Origin: Pseudomonas lundensis
Lineage (GTDB): Bacteria; Pseudomonadota; Gammaproteobacteria; Pseudomonadales; Pseudomonadaceae
DNA length: 64,000 nucleotides
NCBI RefSeq assembly: GCF_001042985.1
Contig: NZ_JYKY01000002.1
Span: 186,001-250,000, forward strand
Direction: 5' to 3'
Positions 9,743 through 20,216 of this stretch are shown piece by piece. The first letter of the stretch is position 1. The number at the start of each line of letters is the position of its first letter. Below the pieces are notes generated by a model that worked only from the letters and a program-made list of their open reading frames with translations, made no database searches and was not told the DNA's origin. The translations under genes and the position numbers were made by a program.

Positions 9743-11033
9743 GTGCAGCCTCCTCCGTGGCGCGCCGCTCCAGCCATTCAAGGGCTTCGGCGACACAATA
9801 GAATGACCCGAACAACAGAATTTCATCCGCTTCACTGGCCCGCTCGCACTGAGCCTCCAGCGCAGCCATGACACTGCCATGCTCTGAAACAGAGGCGCCC
9901 TGACGTCGCAGGACAGCTGCCACCTCAGCCGCCGGGCGAGTTCGGGGGGTGTCCAGCGGCGCTACCGCCCAGTGCTCGACCGGCACCGAAAACTCACCCA
10001 CCACCCCGTCCAGGTCCTTATCTGCCAGCAAACCAAACACGGCCAGGCGCTTGCCTGTCACCGGGCGCTGCATCAGGCGCCGAACCAGATACTGCGCGGC
10101 ATGCGGATTGTGACCCACATCCAGAAGCAGATTCAGGGTTTTACCCTGCCACTTGAACGAGCGACGATCAAGTCGGCCGGTCACACGGGTTGCCTGCAGC
10201 GCCTGCGCAATGCGCTCCGGCTGCCAGGGCAAGCCGCTCAGCGCGTAGCTTTGCAACGCCAGGGCAGCGTTTTCCATGGGCAAGTCAAGCAAGGGCAGAT
10301 CGCGCAGTTCAATAACGCTCCCGTCCGCGCTCAGTCCACGCCAGTGCCACACCTGTTCGGTGGTAGCCAGGTCGAAATCACGGCCGCGAATAAAGAGCGG
10401 GCAACCCAGTTCATGGGCTTTATCCAGCAACGTCTGGGGCGGATTCAAATCACCGCACAGGGCAGGCTTGCCTGAACGAAAGATACCGGCCTTTTCGTAC
10501 GCGACAGACTCTCGGGTATTGCCCAGGTATTCCACATGATCGACACCAATGCTGGTGACCAACGCCAGGTCGGCATCCACCAGATTGACGGTATCAAGCC
10601 GACCGCCCAGCCCGACTTCCAGCACCACCGCATCGAGTCCGGCCCGCTGGAACAACCAGAAAGCGGCCAGCGTGCCGACTTCAAAGTACGTCAGGGAAAT
10701 TTCACCACGACCTGCCTCGACCGCGGCAAAGGCTTCGCATAACTGCTCGTCCGTCGCTTCAACGCCCGCGATTTGCACCCGCTCGTTGTAACGCAGCAAA
10801 TGCGGGGAGTTATACACCCCCACTTTCAGGCCTTGCGCTTGCAGCAAAGACGCTACAAACGCACAGGTTGAGCCTTTGCCGTTCGTGCCCGTGACCGTCA
10901 CCACCCGAGGCGCTGGCTTGATCAGCCCCATACGGTTCGCTACTTCTCGCGAGCGCTCCAGGCCCATGTCGATGGCCGATGGATGCAACTGCTCAAGGTA
11001 AGCGAGCCATTGGCCAAGGGTGCGCCGGGTCAT
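9726..11033 (-). CDS. folC: Bifunctional dihydrofolate synthase / folylpolyglutamate synthase
   Basis: 435 residues. The Mur-ligase-type ATP-binding loop TGTNGKGST is at about residues 47-55, with further motifs VGLGGRLD and VGHNP in the usual order. It adds glutamate to dihydropteroate and then to reduced folates in the cytoplasm. It starts within the accD stop (4-bp ATGA overlap) and overlaps dedD at its end, so accD-folC-dedD form one translationally coupled unit. Confidence 0.95.
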   Translation of the reverse strand: MTRRTLGQWLAYLEQLHPSAIDMGLERSREVANRMGLIKPAPRVVTVTGTNGKGSTCAFVASLLQAQGLKVGVYNSPHLLRYNERVQIAGVEATDEQLCEAFAAVEAGRGEISLTYFEVGTLAAFWLFQRAGLDAVVLEVGLGGRLDTVNLVDADLALVTSIGVDHVEYLGNTRESVAYEKAGIFRSGKPALCGDLNPPQTLLDKAHELGCPLFIRGRDFDLATTEQVWHWRGLSADGSVIELRDLPLLDLPMENAALALQSYALSGLPWQPERIAQALQATRVTGRLDRRSFKWQGKTLNLLLDVGHNPHAAQYLVRRLMQRPVTGKRLAVFGLLADKDLDGVVGEFSVPVEHWAVAPLDTPRTRPAAEVAAVLRRQGASVSEHGSVMAALEAQCERASEADEILLFGSFYCVAEALEWLERRATEEAAHGFAG

Positions 11034-11950
11034 AGGTTTGCCGGAGCCGGCGGTACAACGATGGTTTCAACAGGAGGCGCGACGTACACCGGCGTCGGCA
11101 AGCCCATCATTTGTGCCAGCAGGCTGCCCAGGCGCGGGCGCAGCTCTTGACGCGAAACGATCAGGTCGATAGCCCCATGTTCCAGCAGGAATTCACTGCG
11201 CTGGAAACCTTCCGGCAGTTTTTCACGCACGGTCTGCTCGATGACACGCGGGCCGGCAAAACCGATCAACGCCTTGGGCTCGGCAACGATCACATCGCCC
11301 AGCATCGCCAGACTGGCCGAAACGCCGCCGTACACCGGATCGGTCAACACGGAAATGAACGGAATGCCCTCTTCGCGCAAGCGTGCCAGCACGGCGGAGG
11401 TCTTGGCCATTTGCATCAGGGAAATCAGGGCTTCCTGCATGCGCGCGCCACCGGACGCCGCGAAGCAGATCATCGGGCAGCGGTTTTCCAGCGCATGGTT
11501 GGCGGCACGTACAAAACGCTCGCCAACGATGGCACCCATCGAGCCACCCATGAACGAGAATTCAAAGGCAGACACCACAACCGGCATGCCCAACAGGGTG
11601 CCGCTCATGGAAATCAGCGCGTCTTTCTCGCCAGTCTGTTTCTGCGCGCCGACCAGACGATCCTTGTACTTTTTGCTGTCGCGGAACTTCAGGCGGTCAA
11701 CCGGCTCCAGGTCGGCACCCAGCTCGACACGGCCGTCGGCGTCCAAAAAGATATCAATGCGTGCACGCGCGCCGATGCGCATGTGGTGGTTGCATTTAGG
11801 GCAAACGTCCAGGGTCTTTTCCAACTCAGGGCGATAAAGCACTGCATCGCAGGACGGGCATTTGTGCCACAGGCCTTCAGGTACCGAACTCTTCTTGACC
11901 TCCGAACGCATGATCGAAGGAATCAGTTTGTCTACCAACCAGTTGCTCAT
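11030..11950 (-). CDS. accD: Acetyl-CoA carboxylase carboxyltransferase subunit beta
   Basis: 306 residues from [12 protein letters not shown] four-Cys zinc ribbon sits near the N-terminus (CPSC ... CPKC, about residues 27-50). The crotonase-like carboxyltransferase core has SGGARMQE and [12 protein letters not shown]. With AccA it transfers carboxyl from biotin to acetyl-CoA for fatty-acid synthesis. The reading frame is open about 88 codons further upstream, but that part has no family match. A GGAG lies 12 bases before the chosen ATG. Confidence 0.97.
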   Translation of the reverse strand: MSNWLVDKLIPSIMRSEVKKSSVPEGLWHKCPSCDAVLYRPELEKTLDVCPKCNHHMRIGARARIDIFLDADGRVELGADLEPVDRLKFRDSKKYKDRLVGAQKQTGEKDALISMSGTLLGMPVVVSAFEFSFMGGSMGAIVGERFVRAANHALENRCPMICFAASGGARMQEALISLMQMAKTSAVLARLREEGIPFISVLTDPVYGGVSASLAMLGDVIVAEPKALIGFAGPRVIEQTVREKLPEGFQRSEFLLEHGAIDLIVSRQELRPRLGSLLAQMMGLPTPVYVAPPVETIVVPPAPANL

Positions 11951-12222
11951 GCTTTTTTTCTCCAGTACCGGGGCGGCTTGAACACCTGGTTCAGGCCCCG
12001 TGTATGCCCTTGAGCTAAATTCATTAGGTATGTGGCGATGATTGCAGTCACCTGCGGTCAGCCCATGGCGAACCGGCATCTCCCTGCAACCCTCAGCCTT
12101 CCCGACAACACGCTCCAGAGCGGTTGCCACTTTAATTTCTGCCCGTCCAACGACCGGGCCCGCACGCTTTACAGCAGCGGTAATGATGGACGGTGGCAGA
12201 CTGCCAACCGTCACATCACGCG
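11951..12222 (-). other. accD leader / trpF-accD intergenic region
   Basis: 272 bases without a gene. Near its accD end (11967-12001) is an imperfect inverted repeat pairing ACGGGGCCTGAAC with GTTCAAGCCGCCCCGGT, just upstream of the accD Shine-Dalgarno. It could be a leader structure or a leaky attenuator. No terminator with a T-tract was found after trpF. Confidence 0.4.
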
Positions 12223-12846
12223 TCAGTTTGTTCCACGAACCGCCTGCATGAAGGCACGTATTTTGTCGTGATCCTTGATGCCCTTGCTCTTTTCAACGCC
12301 GCCGCTCACGTCAACGGCATACGGACGAACGCGGTGAATGGCGTCCGCCACATTATCGGGTGTCAACCCGCCAGCCAGAATGATCGGCCTGCTCAGGTCC
12401 CGAGGTATCAAAGACCAGTCAAAGACCTCGCCGGTTCCCCCCGGCACGCCTTCAACGTAGGCATCCAGCAAAATACCACTGGCGCTGCCATACCGCGCGC
12501 AAGCCTGAGCAATGTCATCGCCGGCCTTCACACGCAGCGCTTTTATATAAGGCCGGTGAAAACCTTCGCACTGCTCCGGCGTTTCGTCGCCGTGAAACTG
12601 CAGCAGATCCAACGGTACGGCGTCGAGGGTTTCGTTGAGCTCACACGCGCTGGCATTGACGAAAAGACCGACCGTGGTCACGAAAGGAGGCAGTGCCGCA
12701 ATGATTGCGCGAGCTTGCTGAACGCTTACAGCGCGCGGGCTTTTGGCATAGAACACAAAGCCAATCGCATCCGCTCCGGACTCTACAGCGGCCAGCGCAT
12801 CCTTTATGCAGGTAATACCGCAGATCTTGCTGCGAACGGCTGACAT
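12223..12846 (-). CDS. trpF: Phosphoribosylanthranilate isomerase
   Basis: 207 residues from [10 protein letters not shown]. It is a TIM-barrel enzyme. The N-terminal KICGIT motif holds the catalytic Cys; the general acid is the Asp of LLDAYVEG (about residue 129). [10 protein letters not shown] and DVSGGVE are the phosphate-binding turns. It converts phosphoribosylanthranilate to CdRP in tryptophan synthesis. The genus keeps trpF here next to truA and accD, apart from the other trp genes. Confidence 0.96.
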   Translation of the reverse strand: MSAVRSKICGITCIKDALAAVESGADAIGFVFYAKSPRAVSVQQARAIIAALPPFVTTVGLFVNASACELNETLDAVPLDLLQFHGDETPEQCEGFHRPYIKALRVKAGDDIAQACARYGSASGILLDAYVEGVPGGTGEVFDWSLIPRDLSRPIILAGGLTPDNVADAIHRVRPYAVDVSGGVEKSKGIKDHDKIRAFMQAVRGTN

Positions 12847-12909
12847 GTCGACTCCACCTCCGGGTTGGTGCATGAAAGTGGCGGATGGTAACAAAAGCGT
12901 GCGCGGGCG

Positions 12910-13764
12910 TCAGCCGGCCAGTTCGCTAAAACCGGTCAGGAAATGCGGACCGATGTACCTGTCAGGCAACTGAAACTCATCGTGGTACTCGACCTGCACC
13001 AGGTACAGGCCGTAAGGGTGCGCCGTGACACCGCCCAAGCGACGTTGACGGCTTTCCAGCACCTCTTTGATCCACTCCACCGGCCGCTCACCGGCACCAA
13101 TGGTCATCAGCACGCCGGCGATATTGCGCACCATGTGATGCAGAAATGCACTGGCGCGGATGTCCAGCACAATCATGTGCCCGTGACGGGTGACACGCAG
13201 GTGATGCATTTCTTTGATCGGTGATTTGGCCTGGCACTGACCGGCGCGAAAAGCGCTGAAGTCATGCACTCCCAACAAGTACTGCGCCGCCTCGGCCATG
13301 CGCTCGACATCCAGCGGACGATGGTTCCAGGTGATTTCCTGATTCAAATGAGCCGGCCGTATCGGATCGTTATAAATGACATAGCGATAGCGCCGCGCGA
13401 TGGCTTTGAACCGCGCATGAAAATGCGCCGGCATGACTTTGGCCCAGCTGACACTGATGTCATGGGGCAAATTGATATTGGCCCCCATCACCCACGCCTT
13501 GAGCGAGCGCTCAGCTTGCGTGTCAAAGTGCACCACTTGCCCGCAGGCATGCACACCGGCATCGGTACGCCCTGCGCACAACAATGAAACCGGGGACGCG
13601 GCGACTTTCGAGAGCGCCTCTTCAAGGGTTTCCTGAACGGTCAGCACCCCGTTGGCCTGACGCTGCCAGCCGCTGTACCGCGACCCTTTGTATTCAACGC
13701 CCAGCGCGATGCGGGAAAAACCTTCGGCAGCCATTTCAGCGGCTGCGTTATCTAAATTTGCCAA
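12910..13764 (-). CDS. truA: tRNA pseudouridine(38-40) synthase
   Basis: 284 residues. The catalytic Asp is in GRTDAGVHA (about residue 68). The YRYVIYN and FLHHMVRNIAG motifs of TruA are present in order. It isomerises uridines 38-40 in the anticodon arm of many tRNAs. It lies between fimV and trpF, as in other pseudomonads. Confidence 0.96.
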   Translation of the reverse strand: MANLDNAAAEMAAEGFSRIALGVEYKGSRYSGWQRQANGVLTVQETLEEALSKVAASPVSLLCAGRTDAGVHACGQVVHFDTQAERSLKAWVMGANINLPHDISVSWAKVMPAHFHARFKAIARRYRYVIYNDPIRPAHLNQEITWNHRPLDVERMAEAAQYLLGVHDFSAFRAGQCQAKSPIKEMHHLRVTRHGHMIVLDIRASAFLHHMVRNIAGVLMTIGAGERPVEWIKEVLESRQRRLGGVTAHPYGLYLVQVEYHDEFQLPDRYIGPHFLTGFSELAG

Positions 13765-13874
13765 GGACTTACAGCCTGCTCATGTACGCAAAGGCGGGCA
13801 TTATAAGGCGCACGCGCCAAGACGCCATGAAACAAATACGCCACACCAATGATTAGACACACCCGCGCCCCCCT

Positions 13875-13911
13875 CGCAAAAACGACAACGGCAGCCACCC
13901 TGGCTGCCGTT
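13875..13911 (-). terminator. Terminator after fimV
   Basis: A perfect 10-bp stem AACGGCAGCC / GGCTGCCGTT (13887-13911) with a 5-nt loop, followed on the minus strand by GTCGTTTTTG. It lies 18 bases after the fimV stop. Confidence 0.8.
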
Positions 13912-13929
13912 GGCATGGCGGGCTGGCGA

Positions 13930-16536
13930 TCAGACCAACCCAGACAACATCTCTTTGGCCTCGGCCTGCTGCGCAGTGTTCCCTTCGCCAAGCACTTCAA
14001 TCAGGATGTCACGCGCACCCTCCGCATCGCCCATATCGATATACGCTTGCGCCAAATCGAGCTTGGTAGCGGTTTCGTCCGTGACGGACAGGAAGTCGAA
14101 CTCGGGTTCATCGCCCTGCTCCACCGCATCGTCAGCAGCGAATGTGTCGGTATCGACAAACGGCTCGGCAATCGGTGGATGCTCCAGGCTTTGCGACAAA
14201 CGCTCCAGCTCGGCATTCACTTCATCCAGCTCCACCGAAAAGCTGTCAGGCGCCGCCGGTGCCTCTTCGTCCGCCAATGACAGGTCGAAATCCGCGGGCA
14301 GATCCAGATCATCGACGCCATTGATGTCGAATAACGGCGTCTCGGCATCAGACAACCCCTTGAGCTCGTCTTCCAGACCCAGCACATCCTCATCCGCCAG
14401 GGTCGGAGCAGAAAGCTCATCGTCCGGCAGGTTCAAATCAAAGTCAGCAAGGTCATCATGGGCGGCCTGGGCTTCAGCCTGCTGGGCGAGCACGGCCTCA
14501 AAGCTCAACTCATCATCGGCAGGTGCCGGAGCCTGAGGCTCCACAGTCGGAGCAACCACCGCTGGGGATGCAGCCTCCAGATCATCCAGACTCAGATCGA
14601 AATCTTCATCGAATGCCTCGCTCACCGGCTCGGCGGATACGGGCGCCTCTGCATTCGGCTCTTCCTGAAGCATGTCTTTGACGAACTGGGCATCCAGCTC
14701 GGCAGCCAGGGCCGCCGAAGCAATACCGGCAGCGGCGGCAGCTGCCATGGCCGGGTAACGCGCCTTGAGCTGCTCGACTTCAGCGTGGTTTTTGCCATTG
14801 GCAACCAACTGGCGCTCCTGGGCAATAAACGCATCACGCTCGCCCAGTTCGCCATAGACCTGCATCAGCTTCAGACGCAAATCACTGCGTTGCGGCGCCT
14901 GCTCAATGGCTGAGGTGAGCAGCTCTTGCGCCTCATTGAATTGGCGGCGGGTAATCAGGTGTTCGGCTTCGTTCAGCACATCGCTGTCGGGTTTGGACTG
15001 TGTGGCCGCTGCCACGACTGCCGCCGCGGCGACAGTGGCTGCCGCAACCGCGGGAGCCACAGACTCAACAACTGGTGCAGGTGCAGGTGCAGGTGCAGGT
15101 GCAGGTGCAGGTGCAGGTGCGAGCTTGACGCTTGGAGGCGGAACTTCAAGACCTTCAAAGCTGCTTTCCGGCATATCCAGATCAGCCGCAAAATCCGACT
15201 CTTCTTCCAGAGCACGCGCCATGCGCAGGTGTTTTTCGGCGGCCTGTTGCGCTTTACGGCGACGCGCCAGCAGCAACATCAGCAGTAACAACAGCAACAC
15301 GGCCCCGCCACCGACCAGACCCAACAGCAACGGACTGGCCAGCAGGTCCTGAATACTGCGTTCCTGGTCTTGTGCGTCATCCACCGGCGCCGGAGGGACG
15401 GCGGTGGCCGGTGTTCCTTCAGTGGCTGGCGGAATGTCGGCTTCGGGGGCATCGGCTGCCTGCGCCGCCAATTGCGCCGGAATCGCCGCAGCAGGATCGG
15501 TTGGCACAGGCTCAGCCTGCAGCTTGGCCAACTGATCGTTTTTCAACTCAATCAAACGTTGCAACTTGTCGAGCTGGCTTTGCAGATCCTGCATCCGGCT
15601 TTTCAGCTCGGCATTCTCTCGACGGCTGGCATCCAGGCCTTCCTGGGTCATCGCCAGCTTGTCGCTTAAATGTTTGACATCACCTGCCGCGCCTTTGCCA
15701 GCCCCCTTGGCCGCCTGCCCTGAGACCAGGCTCAAATTGTCGCCCACCGCCTCTTTGGGCGTTGCCAGCGCCGGGGTTTTACGCCCGGTTGCATCCAACT
15801 GCTGGGCCAACGGCACAGTGCGACGCCCGCTGCGCCAGTCGGCGTTCTGCGAGGCCACTTCAGCCAAGGCTTTGGCGTGCGGTAATTGGGTGCTTTGCGA
15901 CGCATCCGGCAAGCGCAGCACCTGACCGGTTTTCAGGCGGTTGATGTTGCCATTGATAAACGCATCGGGATTAAGCGCCTGAATCGCCAGCATGGTTTGC
16001 TGGACGGACCCACCGTTGCGCGCCTTCGCGGCAATTTCCCAAAGGGTGTCACGGGCACTGGTGGTGTATTGCGCCGGGCTGCCCGCAGGTGCAGCCGCCG
16101 GGGTGGCTGCAGCAGCGGCAGCCGTTTGCGGCGAAAATTTGGCCGGGTCAAGCAACACGCTGTAATCGCGCAGCAAGCGGCCATTGGGCCACATGACCTG
16201 CACCAGAAATTTGACGAAAGGTTCTGACAGCGGCTGACTGGAGGTCACACGCAACACGCTTTTGCCCTCCGGATTGATCACCGGGGTAAAGCGCAGGTCA
16301 TCCAGAAACGCAGGGCGCTGAACGCCTGCCTTGGAGAACTCTTCAGCCGGTGCCAGGCTGGGGACCACTTCGGCAGCAGTCAAGTCCTTGACATCCAGCA
16401 ATTCGATTTCAGCCAGCAGCGGCTGGTTCTGCGTCGACTTCAGCGTCAGCTCCCCGAGCCCAAGCGCCTGTGCCATGCCGGATGACAGCGCCGAAGCGGC
16501 GGCGATTGCTAACACTAATTTGCGAACTTGAACCAT
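13930..16536 (-). CDS. fimV: FimV-type polar hub protein with LysM domain
   Basis: 868 residues. A signal peptide (1-25) leads into a periplasmic N-terminal region. A LysM peptidoglycan-binding domain follows (about 155-205), then a coiled coil (about 285-335, REN/KSR/QDLQSQLDKLQ). There is one membrane helix (about 395-425), then a long acidic cytoplasmic part with TPR-like stretches and the conserved C-terminal FimV domain. FimV organises the cell pole and type IV pilus/twitching and cAMP signalling in P. aeruginosa. An Ala-Pro run (about 472-487) just after the membrane helix is encoded by a GGTGCA tandem repeat. Confidence 0.93.
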   Translation of the reverse strand: MVQVRKLVLAIAAASALSSGMAQALGLGELTLKSTQNQPLLAEIELLDVKDLTAAEVVPSLAPAEEFSKAGVQRPAFLDDLRFTPVINPEGKSVLRVTSSQPLSEPFVKFLVQVMWPNGRLLRDYSVLLDPAKFSPQTAAAAAATPAAAPAGSPAQYTTSARDTLWEIAAKARNGGSVQQTMLAIQALNPDAFINGNINRLKTGQVLRLPDASQSTQLPHAKALAEVASQNADWRSGRRTVPLAQQLDATGRKTPALATPKEAVGDNLSLVSGQAAKGAGKGAAGDVKHLSDKLAMTQEGLDASRRENAELKSRMQDLQSQLDKLQRLIELKNDQLAKLQAEPVPTDPAAAIPAQLAAQAADAPEADIPPATEGTPATAVPPAPVDDAQDQERSIQDLLASPLLLGLVGGGAVLLLLLLMLLLARRRKAQQAAEKHLRMARALEEESDFAADLDMPESSFEGLEVPPPSVKLAPAPAPAPAPAPAPAPVVESVAPAVAAATVAAAAVVAAATQSKPDSDVLNEAEHLITRRQFNEAQELLTSAIEQAPQRSDLRLKLMQVYGELGERDAFIAQERQLVANGKNHAEVEQLKARYPAMAAAAAAGIASAALAAELDAQFVKDMLQEEPNAEAPVSAEPVSEAFDEDFDLSLDDLEAASPAVVAPTVEPQAPAPADDELSFEAVLAQQAEAQAAHDDLADFDLNLPDDELSAPTLADEDVLGLEDELKGLSDAETPLFDINGVDDLDLPADFDLSLADEEAPAAPDSFSVELDEVNAELERLSQSLEHPPIAEPFVDTDTFAADDAVEQGDEPEFDFLSVTDETATKLDLAQAYIDMGDAEGARDILIEVLGEGNTAQQAEAKEMLSGLV
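15074..15120. repeat. GGTGCA hexanucleotide tandem repeat inside fimV
   Basis: Seven perfect copies of GGTGCA plus five bases of an eighth (47 bp). On the fimV strand it encodes alternating Ala-Pro. The unit length is a multiple of three, so slippage would change linker length without breaking the frame. Confidence 0.95.
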
Positions 16537-16553
16537 AGCCTCTTCCTTATTGG

Positions 16554-16580
16554 TACAGACCCCGTCCTACGGGATCTGTA
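16554..16580 (-). promoter_or_regulatory. Inverted repeat in the fimV leader
   Basis: 27 bp: TACAGA, one unpaired base, CCCGT, 3-nt loop, ACGGG, one unpaired base, TCTGTA. It lies 18 bases upstream of the fimV ATG. Either a leader hairpin or an operator is possible; there is no following T-run on the fimV strand. Confidence 0.55.
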
Positions 16581-16723
16581 TAGCTGCTGCCTGAAGACCC
16601 CGCCCGGATTACACCACCACCGGGTCGGTTCTCCTATTACGCCTTGCGAGCCCTGACAGCAACTGAACTGCAACGATTGGCCGTCTGGCTAGAATCATTT
16701 TGCAAATTGACGCCAAGTATCTT

Positions 16724-17734
16724 TTACAGTTGGTCTTTTATCAACAACTCGGCCACCTGCACGGCATTCAAGGCGGCGCCTTTTCGTACGTTATCTGACG
16801 TCAACCACAAATTAAGTTCAGAAGTATCGTCAACTCCGTGACGAACACGGCCTACATACACAACGTCCTGACCGACCGCATCCCCCACAGCTGTAGGATA
16901 GTCGCCCGCCTCGACCAGTTCGATGCTATCGGCTGCTTCGAGCAATGCATTAACCGCGTCCAGATCCACCGGGCCTGCCAATTGCACCGAGACGCTGAAG
17001 CTGTCGCCAAAAAACACCGGCGCCTGCACGCAGGTTACCGACACCTTAAGCCCAGGCATGCCCAGCACGTCGCGCAGCTCGCTGACCAGACGCTTCTCCA
17101 GCGGCACATGGCCCTGGGCATCTGGCTTGCCAACCTGCGCCAGCAAATTGAACGCCATTTGCCGGTCAAAGAAGGTCGACTCCAAAGGGCGCAAATTAAG
17201 CAGCTCTGCCGTCTGACGCGCCAGCTCCGACACCGCTTCACGCCCTTGTGCCGAGACCGCCAGGCACGCGGTGACATTCACCCGCTGAATGTCCAGCAGC
17301 CCACGCAAAGGGGCCAGCACCACCGCCAGCGCTGTCGCCGAAGGGCTTGGGCTACTGACTTGTACGGGTTTGGGTAAACCTTGCAGCTTCTGCGCATTGG
17401 CCTCCGGCACGACCTGAGGCGCCTGAGCCTGCGCCAAGGCCCCCGACAGGTCGATGACGGCACACCCCGCTGCACGGGCTTTGTCGGCGAAACTCAACGT
17501 GACCGCAGGCCCGGCCGCAAAAAACACCATGCGCACCTGAGTGAAATCAAATGCGTCGACTTCACGCACCCGCACGTTCTTGCCCCGGTAAGGCACCGAA
17601 CTTCCGGCGGACTCCAGACTGGCCAGCAAATGCAGCTCACCGACGGGAAAATCACGCTCTTCAAGGATGTGCACAATGGTTTCGCCGACAGTGCCGGTGG
17701 CGCCAACGACGGCGATATCAAAGGACTGGTTCAT
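16724..17734 (-). CDS. usg: Aspartate-semialdehyde dehydrogenase paralogue (Usg-like), probably not catalytic
   Basis: 336 residues. The N-terminal NADP-binding loop GATGTVGE and overall architecture match the Asd family. The usual catalytic Cys segment (NCST-type) reads SSPSPS here (about residue 130), and the following region TACLAVSAQG differs from the usual QAVSGAG. I therefore infer that it lacks semialdehyde dehydrogenase activity. A second asd-like gene next to a genuine asd is normal in Pseudomonas. Role unknown. Confidence 0.85.
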   Translation of the reverse strand: MNQSFDIAVVGATGTVGETIVHILEERDFPVGELHLLASLESAGSSVPYRGKNVRVREVDAFDFTQVRMVFFAAGPAVTLSFADKARAAGCAVIDLSGALAQAQAPQVVPEANAQKLQGLPKPVQVSSPSPSATALAVVLAPLRGLLDIQRVNVTACLAVSAQGREAVSELARQTAELLNLRPLESTFFDRQMAFNLLAQVGKPDAQGHVPLEKRLVSELRDVLGMPGLKVSVTCVQAPVFFGDSFSVSVQLAGPVDLDAVNALLEAADSIELVEAGDYPTAVGDAVGQDVVYVGRVRHGVDDTSELNLWLTSDNVRKGAALNAVQVAELLIKDQL

Positions 17735-17834
17735 GGATCTACCTCAGGCGAAACAGTGGGAGCGGCACTGTACCGGGCGCCACCCCGCCAGGCAACGCAC
17801 AGCGCGCTGTAAAGGGTGTGCATCGTCGGCGCAC

Positions 17835-17866
17835 AAAAAAACCCGCGCCTCGTGCGAGGGGCGGGT
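17835..17866 (-). terminator. Terminator after asd
   Basis: On the minus strand: a G/C-rich hairpin ACCCGCCCCTCG / CGAGGCGCGGGT followed by seven T. It lies 20 bases beyond the asd stop, separating asd from usg. Confidence 0.88.
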
Positions 17867-17885
17867 CTGAAATCACCGGCGCGGA

Positions 17886-18998
17886 TTAACGCTCCAGCAA
17901 AATCCGCAGCATGCGGCGCAGCGGTTCGGCCGCGCCCCACAACAACTGGTCACCGACCGTGAAGGCGCCGAGGAACTGCGACCCCATGTTCAGCTTGCGC
18001 AGACGGCCGACTGGCACGTTCAGGGTGCCGGTGACTTTGGTCGGGCTCAGCTCCTGCATGCTGATTTCACGCTGATTGGGCACCAGCTTGACCCAAGGGT
18101 TGTGCTGGCTGATCAGCCCTTCGATGTCGGCAATCGGCACATCTTTGTTCAACTTGATGGTCAACGCCTGGCTGTGGCAACGCATGGCGCCGATGCGCAC
18201 GCAAATGCCGTCAACCGGAATCGGGTTTTTGAAGCGACCCAGAATCTTGTTGGTTTCGGCCTGCGCCTTCCACTCTTCACGACTCTGGCCGTTAGGCAGT
18301 TCTTTGTCGATCCACGGGATCAGGCTGCCTGCCAGCGGCACACCGAAGTGCTCGGTCGGGTACGCATCGCTGCGCATGGCCTGCGCCACTTTGCGGTCGA
18401 TGTCGAGAATGGCGCTGGCCGGGTTGGCCAGTTCATCGGCGACTGCGGCGTGGGTTGCGCCCATTTGCTTGATCAGCTCGCGCATGTTCTGCGCGCCGGC
18501 ACCGGAAGCCGCCTGATAGGTCATGGCGCTCATCCATTCCACCAGACCGGCCTCGAACAGACCGCCCAGGCCCATCAGCATCAAACTCACGGTGCAGTTG
18601 CCGCCCACGTAGTTCTTGGTGCCGGCATCCAGCTGCTGGTCAATCACCTTGCGGTTGACCGGGTCCAGAATAATGACCGCGTCATCCTGCATGCGCAGGC
18701 TCGATGCAGCATCGATCCAATAACCTTGCCAGCCTGCCTCACGCAGCTTCGCAAACACCTCAGTGGTGTAGTCGCCGCCCTGGCAGGTCAGGATCACATC
18801 GAGGGTTTTCAACTCTTCAATGTTGTAGGCATCCTTGAGCGGAGCAATATCCTTGCCCACGGACGGACCTTGTCCACCGACATTGGAGGTGGTGAAAAAC
18901 ACCGGCTCAATAAGATCGAAATCCTGCTCTTCCAGCATCCGCTGCATGAGCACGGAACCGACCATACCGCGCCAACCGACCAGACCTACACGTTTCAT
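17886..18998 (-). CDS. asd: Aspartate-semialdehyde dehydrogenase
   Basis: 370 residues from [14 protein letters not shown]. The NADP loop is GWRGMVGS; the catalytic Cys is in [10 protein letters not shown] (about residue 135), and [14 protein letters not shown] follows. The active-site His is in [11 protein letters not shown]. It reduces aspartyl phosphate to the semialdehyde for lysine, DAP, threonine and methionine synthesis. The frame is open upstream to 19130 but only overlaps leuB there. Length and motifs match the gram-negative Asd type. Confidence 0.97.
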   Translation of the reverse strand: MKRVGLVGWRGMVGSVLMQRMLEEQDFDLIEPVFFTTSNVGGQGPSVGKDIAPLKDAYNIEELKTLDVILTCQGGDYTTEVFAKLREAGWQGYWIDAASSLRMQDDAVIILDPVNRKVIDQQLDAGTKNYVGGNCTVSLMLMGLGGLFEAGLVEWMSAMTYQAASGAGAQNMRELIKQMGATHAAVADELANPASAILDIDRKVAQAMRSDAYPTEHFGVPLAGSLIPWIDKELPNGQSREEWKAQAETNKILGRFKNPIPVDGICVRIGAMRCHSQALTIKLNKDVPIADIEGLISQHNPWVKLVPNQREISMQELSPTKVTGTLNVPVGRLRKLNMGSQFLGAFTVGDQLLWGAAEPLRRMLRILLER

Positions 18999-19066
18999 CG
19001 CAACTACACCTTTAACAAAAAGTGGGGTCGTTACTTCCACCAACAGGAAGTAACGGGCCCGAGAGA

Positions 19067-20149
19067 TTACAGATTCTGCAGCGCGGCGACTACTGCATCG
19101 CCCATTTCCTGTGTACCGACCTTGGTACACCCCGCCGACCAGATGTCACCCGTACGCAACCCCTGATCCAGAACCAGGCTGACCGCCTGCTCGATGGCAT
19201 CGGCGGCTGCCTGCTGATTGAAGCTGTAACGCAGCATCATGGAGACCGACAAAATCGTGGCCAGCGGGTTGGCAATGCCCCGCCCCGCGATGTCCGGCGC
19301 AGAACCGTGGCACGGCTCGTACATGCCCTTGTTATTGGCATCCAGAGAGGCCGACGGCAGCATGCCGATGGAGCCGGTGAGCATCGATGCCTCGTCGGAG
19401 AGGATGTCGCCGAACAGGTTGTCGGTGACGATCACGTCGAACTGCTTGGGCGCGCGCACCAGTTGCATCGCGGCATTGTCGACGTACATGTGGCTCAATT
19501 CGACGTCCGGGTACTCCTTGGCCACTTGCTCGACAACTTCACGCCACAGCTGGCTGGACGCCAATACGTTGGCCTTGTCGACTGAGCACAACTTCTTGCC
19601 GCGCACTCGGGCCATGTCGAAACCGACCCGCGCAATGCGGCGAATTTCGCTTTCGCTGTAGGGCAGCGTGTCGTAGGCCTGACGCTCGCCATTGTCCAGC
19701 TCGCGGGTTCCGCGTGGCGCACCGAAGTAAATGCCGCCGGTCAATTCGCGGACGATCAGGATGTCCAGGCCCGCGACGATTTCCGGTTTGAGGCTCGATG
19801 CGTCCGCCAGTTGCGGGTAAAGGATCGCAGGACGCAAGTTGCCGAACAGCCCCAATTGCGCACGAATTTTCAGCAGGCCCCGTTCAGGACGGATGTCACG
19901 TTCGAGGGTGTCCCATTTAGGGCCGCCCACCGCGCCCAACAGTACCGCGTCCGCCGCACGGGCACGGGCCAGGGTCTCATCGGCCAGCGGCACACCATGC
20001 TGATCGATGGCGGCGCCGCCGATCACGTCATGGGTCAACGCGAAGTCGAGTTGAAACTTGTCGTTGGCCAGCTCCAGCACCTTGACCGCCTGAGCCATGA
20101 TTTCTGGACCAATGCCGTCACCTGGAAGAATCAGAATCTGTTTGCTCAT
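19067..20149 (-). CDS. leuB: 3-isopropylmalate dehydrogenase
   Basis: 360 residues from [16 protein letters not shown], with GGAUCC-type purine-rich bases upstream. Family motifs include the N-terminal LPGDGIGPE, the Arg residues in [10 protein letters not shown], the metal-binding Asp residues in [10 protein letters not shown], and [14 protein letters not shown] near the C-terminus. It oxidatively decarboxylates 3-isopropylmalate with NAD in leucine synthesis. It is transcribed with leuC and leuD with one methyltransferase gene between. Confidence 0.97.
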   Translation of the reverse strand: MSKQILILPGDGIGPEIMAQAVKVLELANDKFQLDFALTHDVIGGAAIDQHGVPLADETLARARAADAVLLGAVGGPKWDTLERDIRPERGLLKIRAQLGLFGNLRPAILYPQLADASSLKPEIVAGLDILIVRELTGGIYFGAPRGTRELDNGERQAYDTLPYSESEIRRIARVGFDMARVRGKKLCSVDKANVLASSQLWREVVEQVAKEYPDVELSHMYVDNAAMQLVRAPKQFDVIVTDNLFGDILSDEASMLTGSIGMLPSASLDANNKGMYEPCHGSAPDIAGRGIANPLATILSVSMMLRYSFNQQAAADAIEQAVSLVLDQGLRTGDIWSAGCTKVGTQEMGDAVVAALQNL

Positions 20150-20216
20150 GGGATCCTCTTTTTTGTCTGTCGATGCCCCCGCAGGCGCATCCGAAAATTT
20201 TAATCGTGTGACGCGC

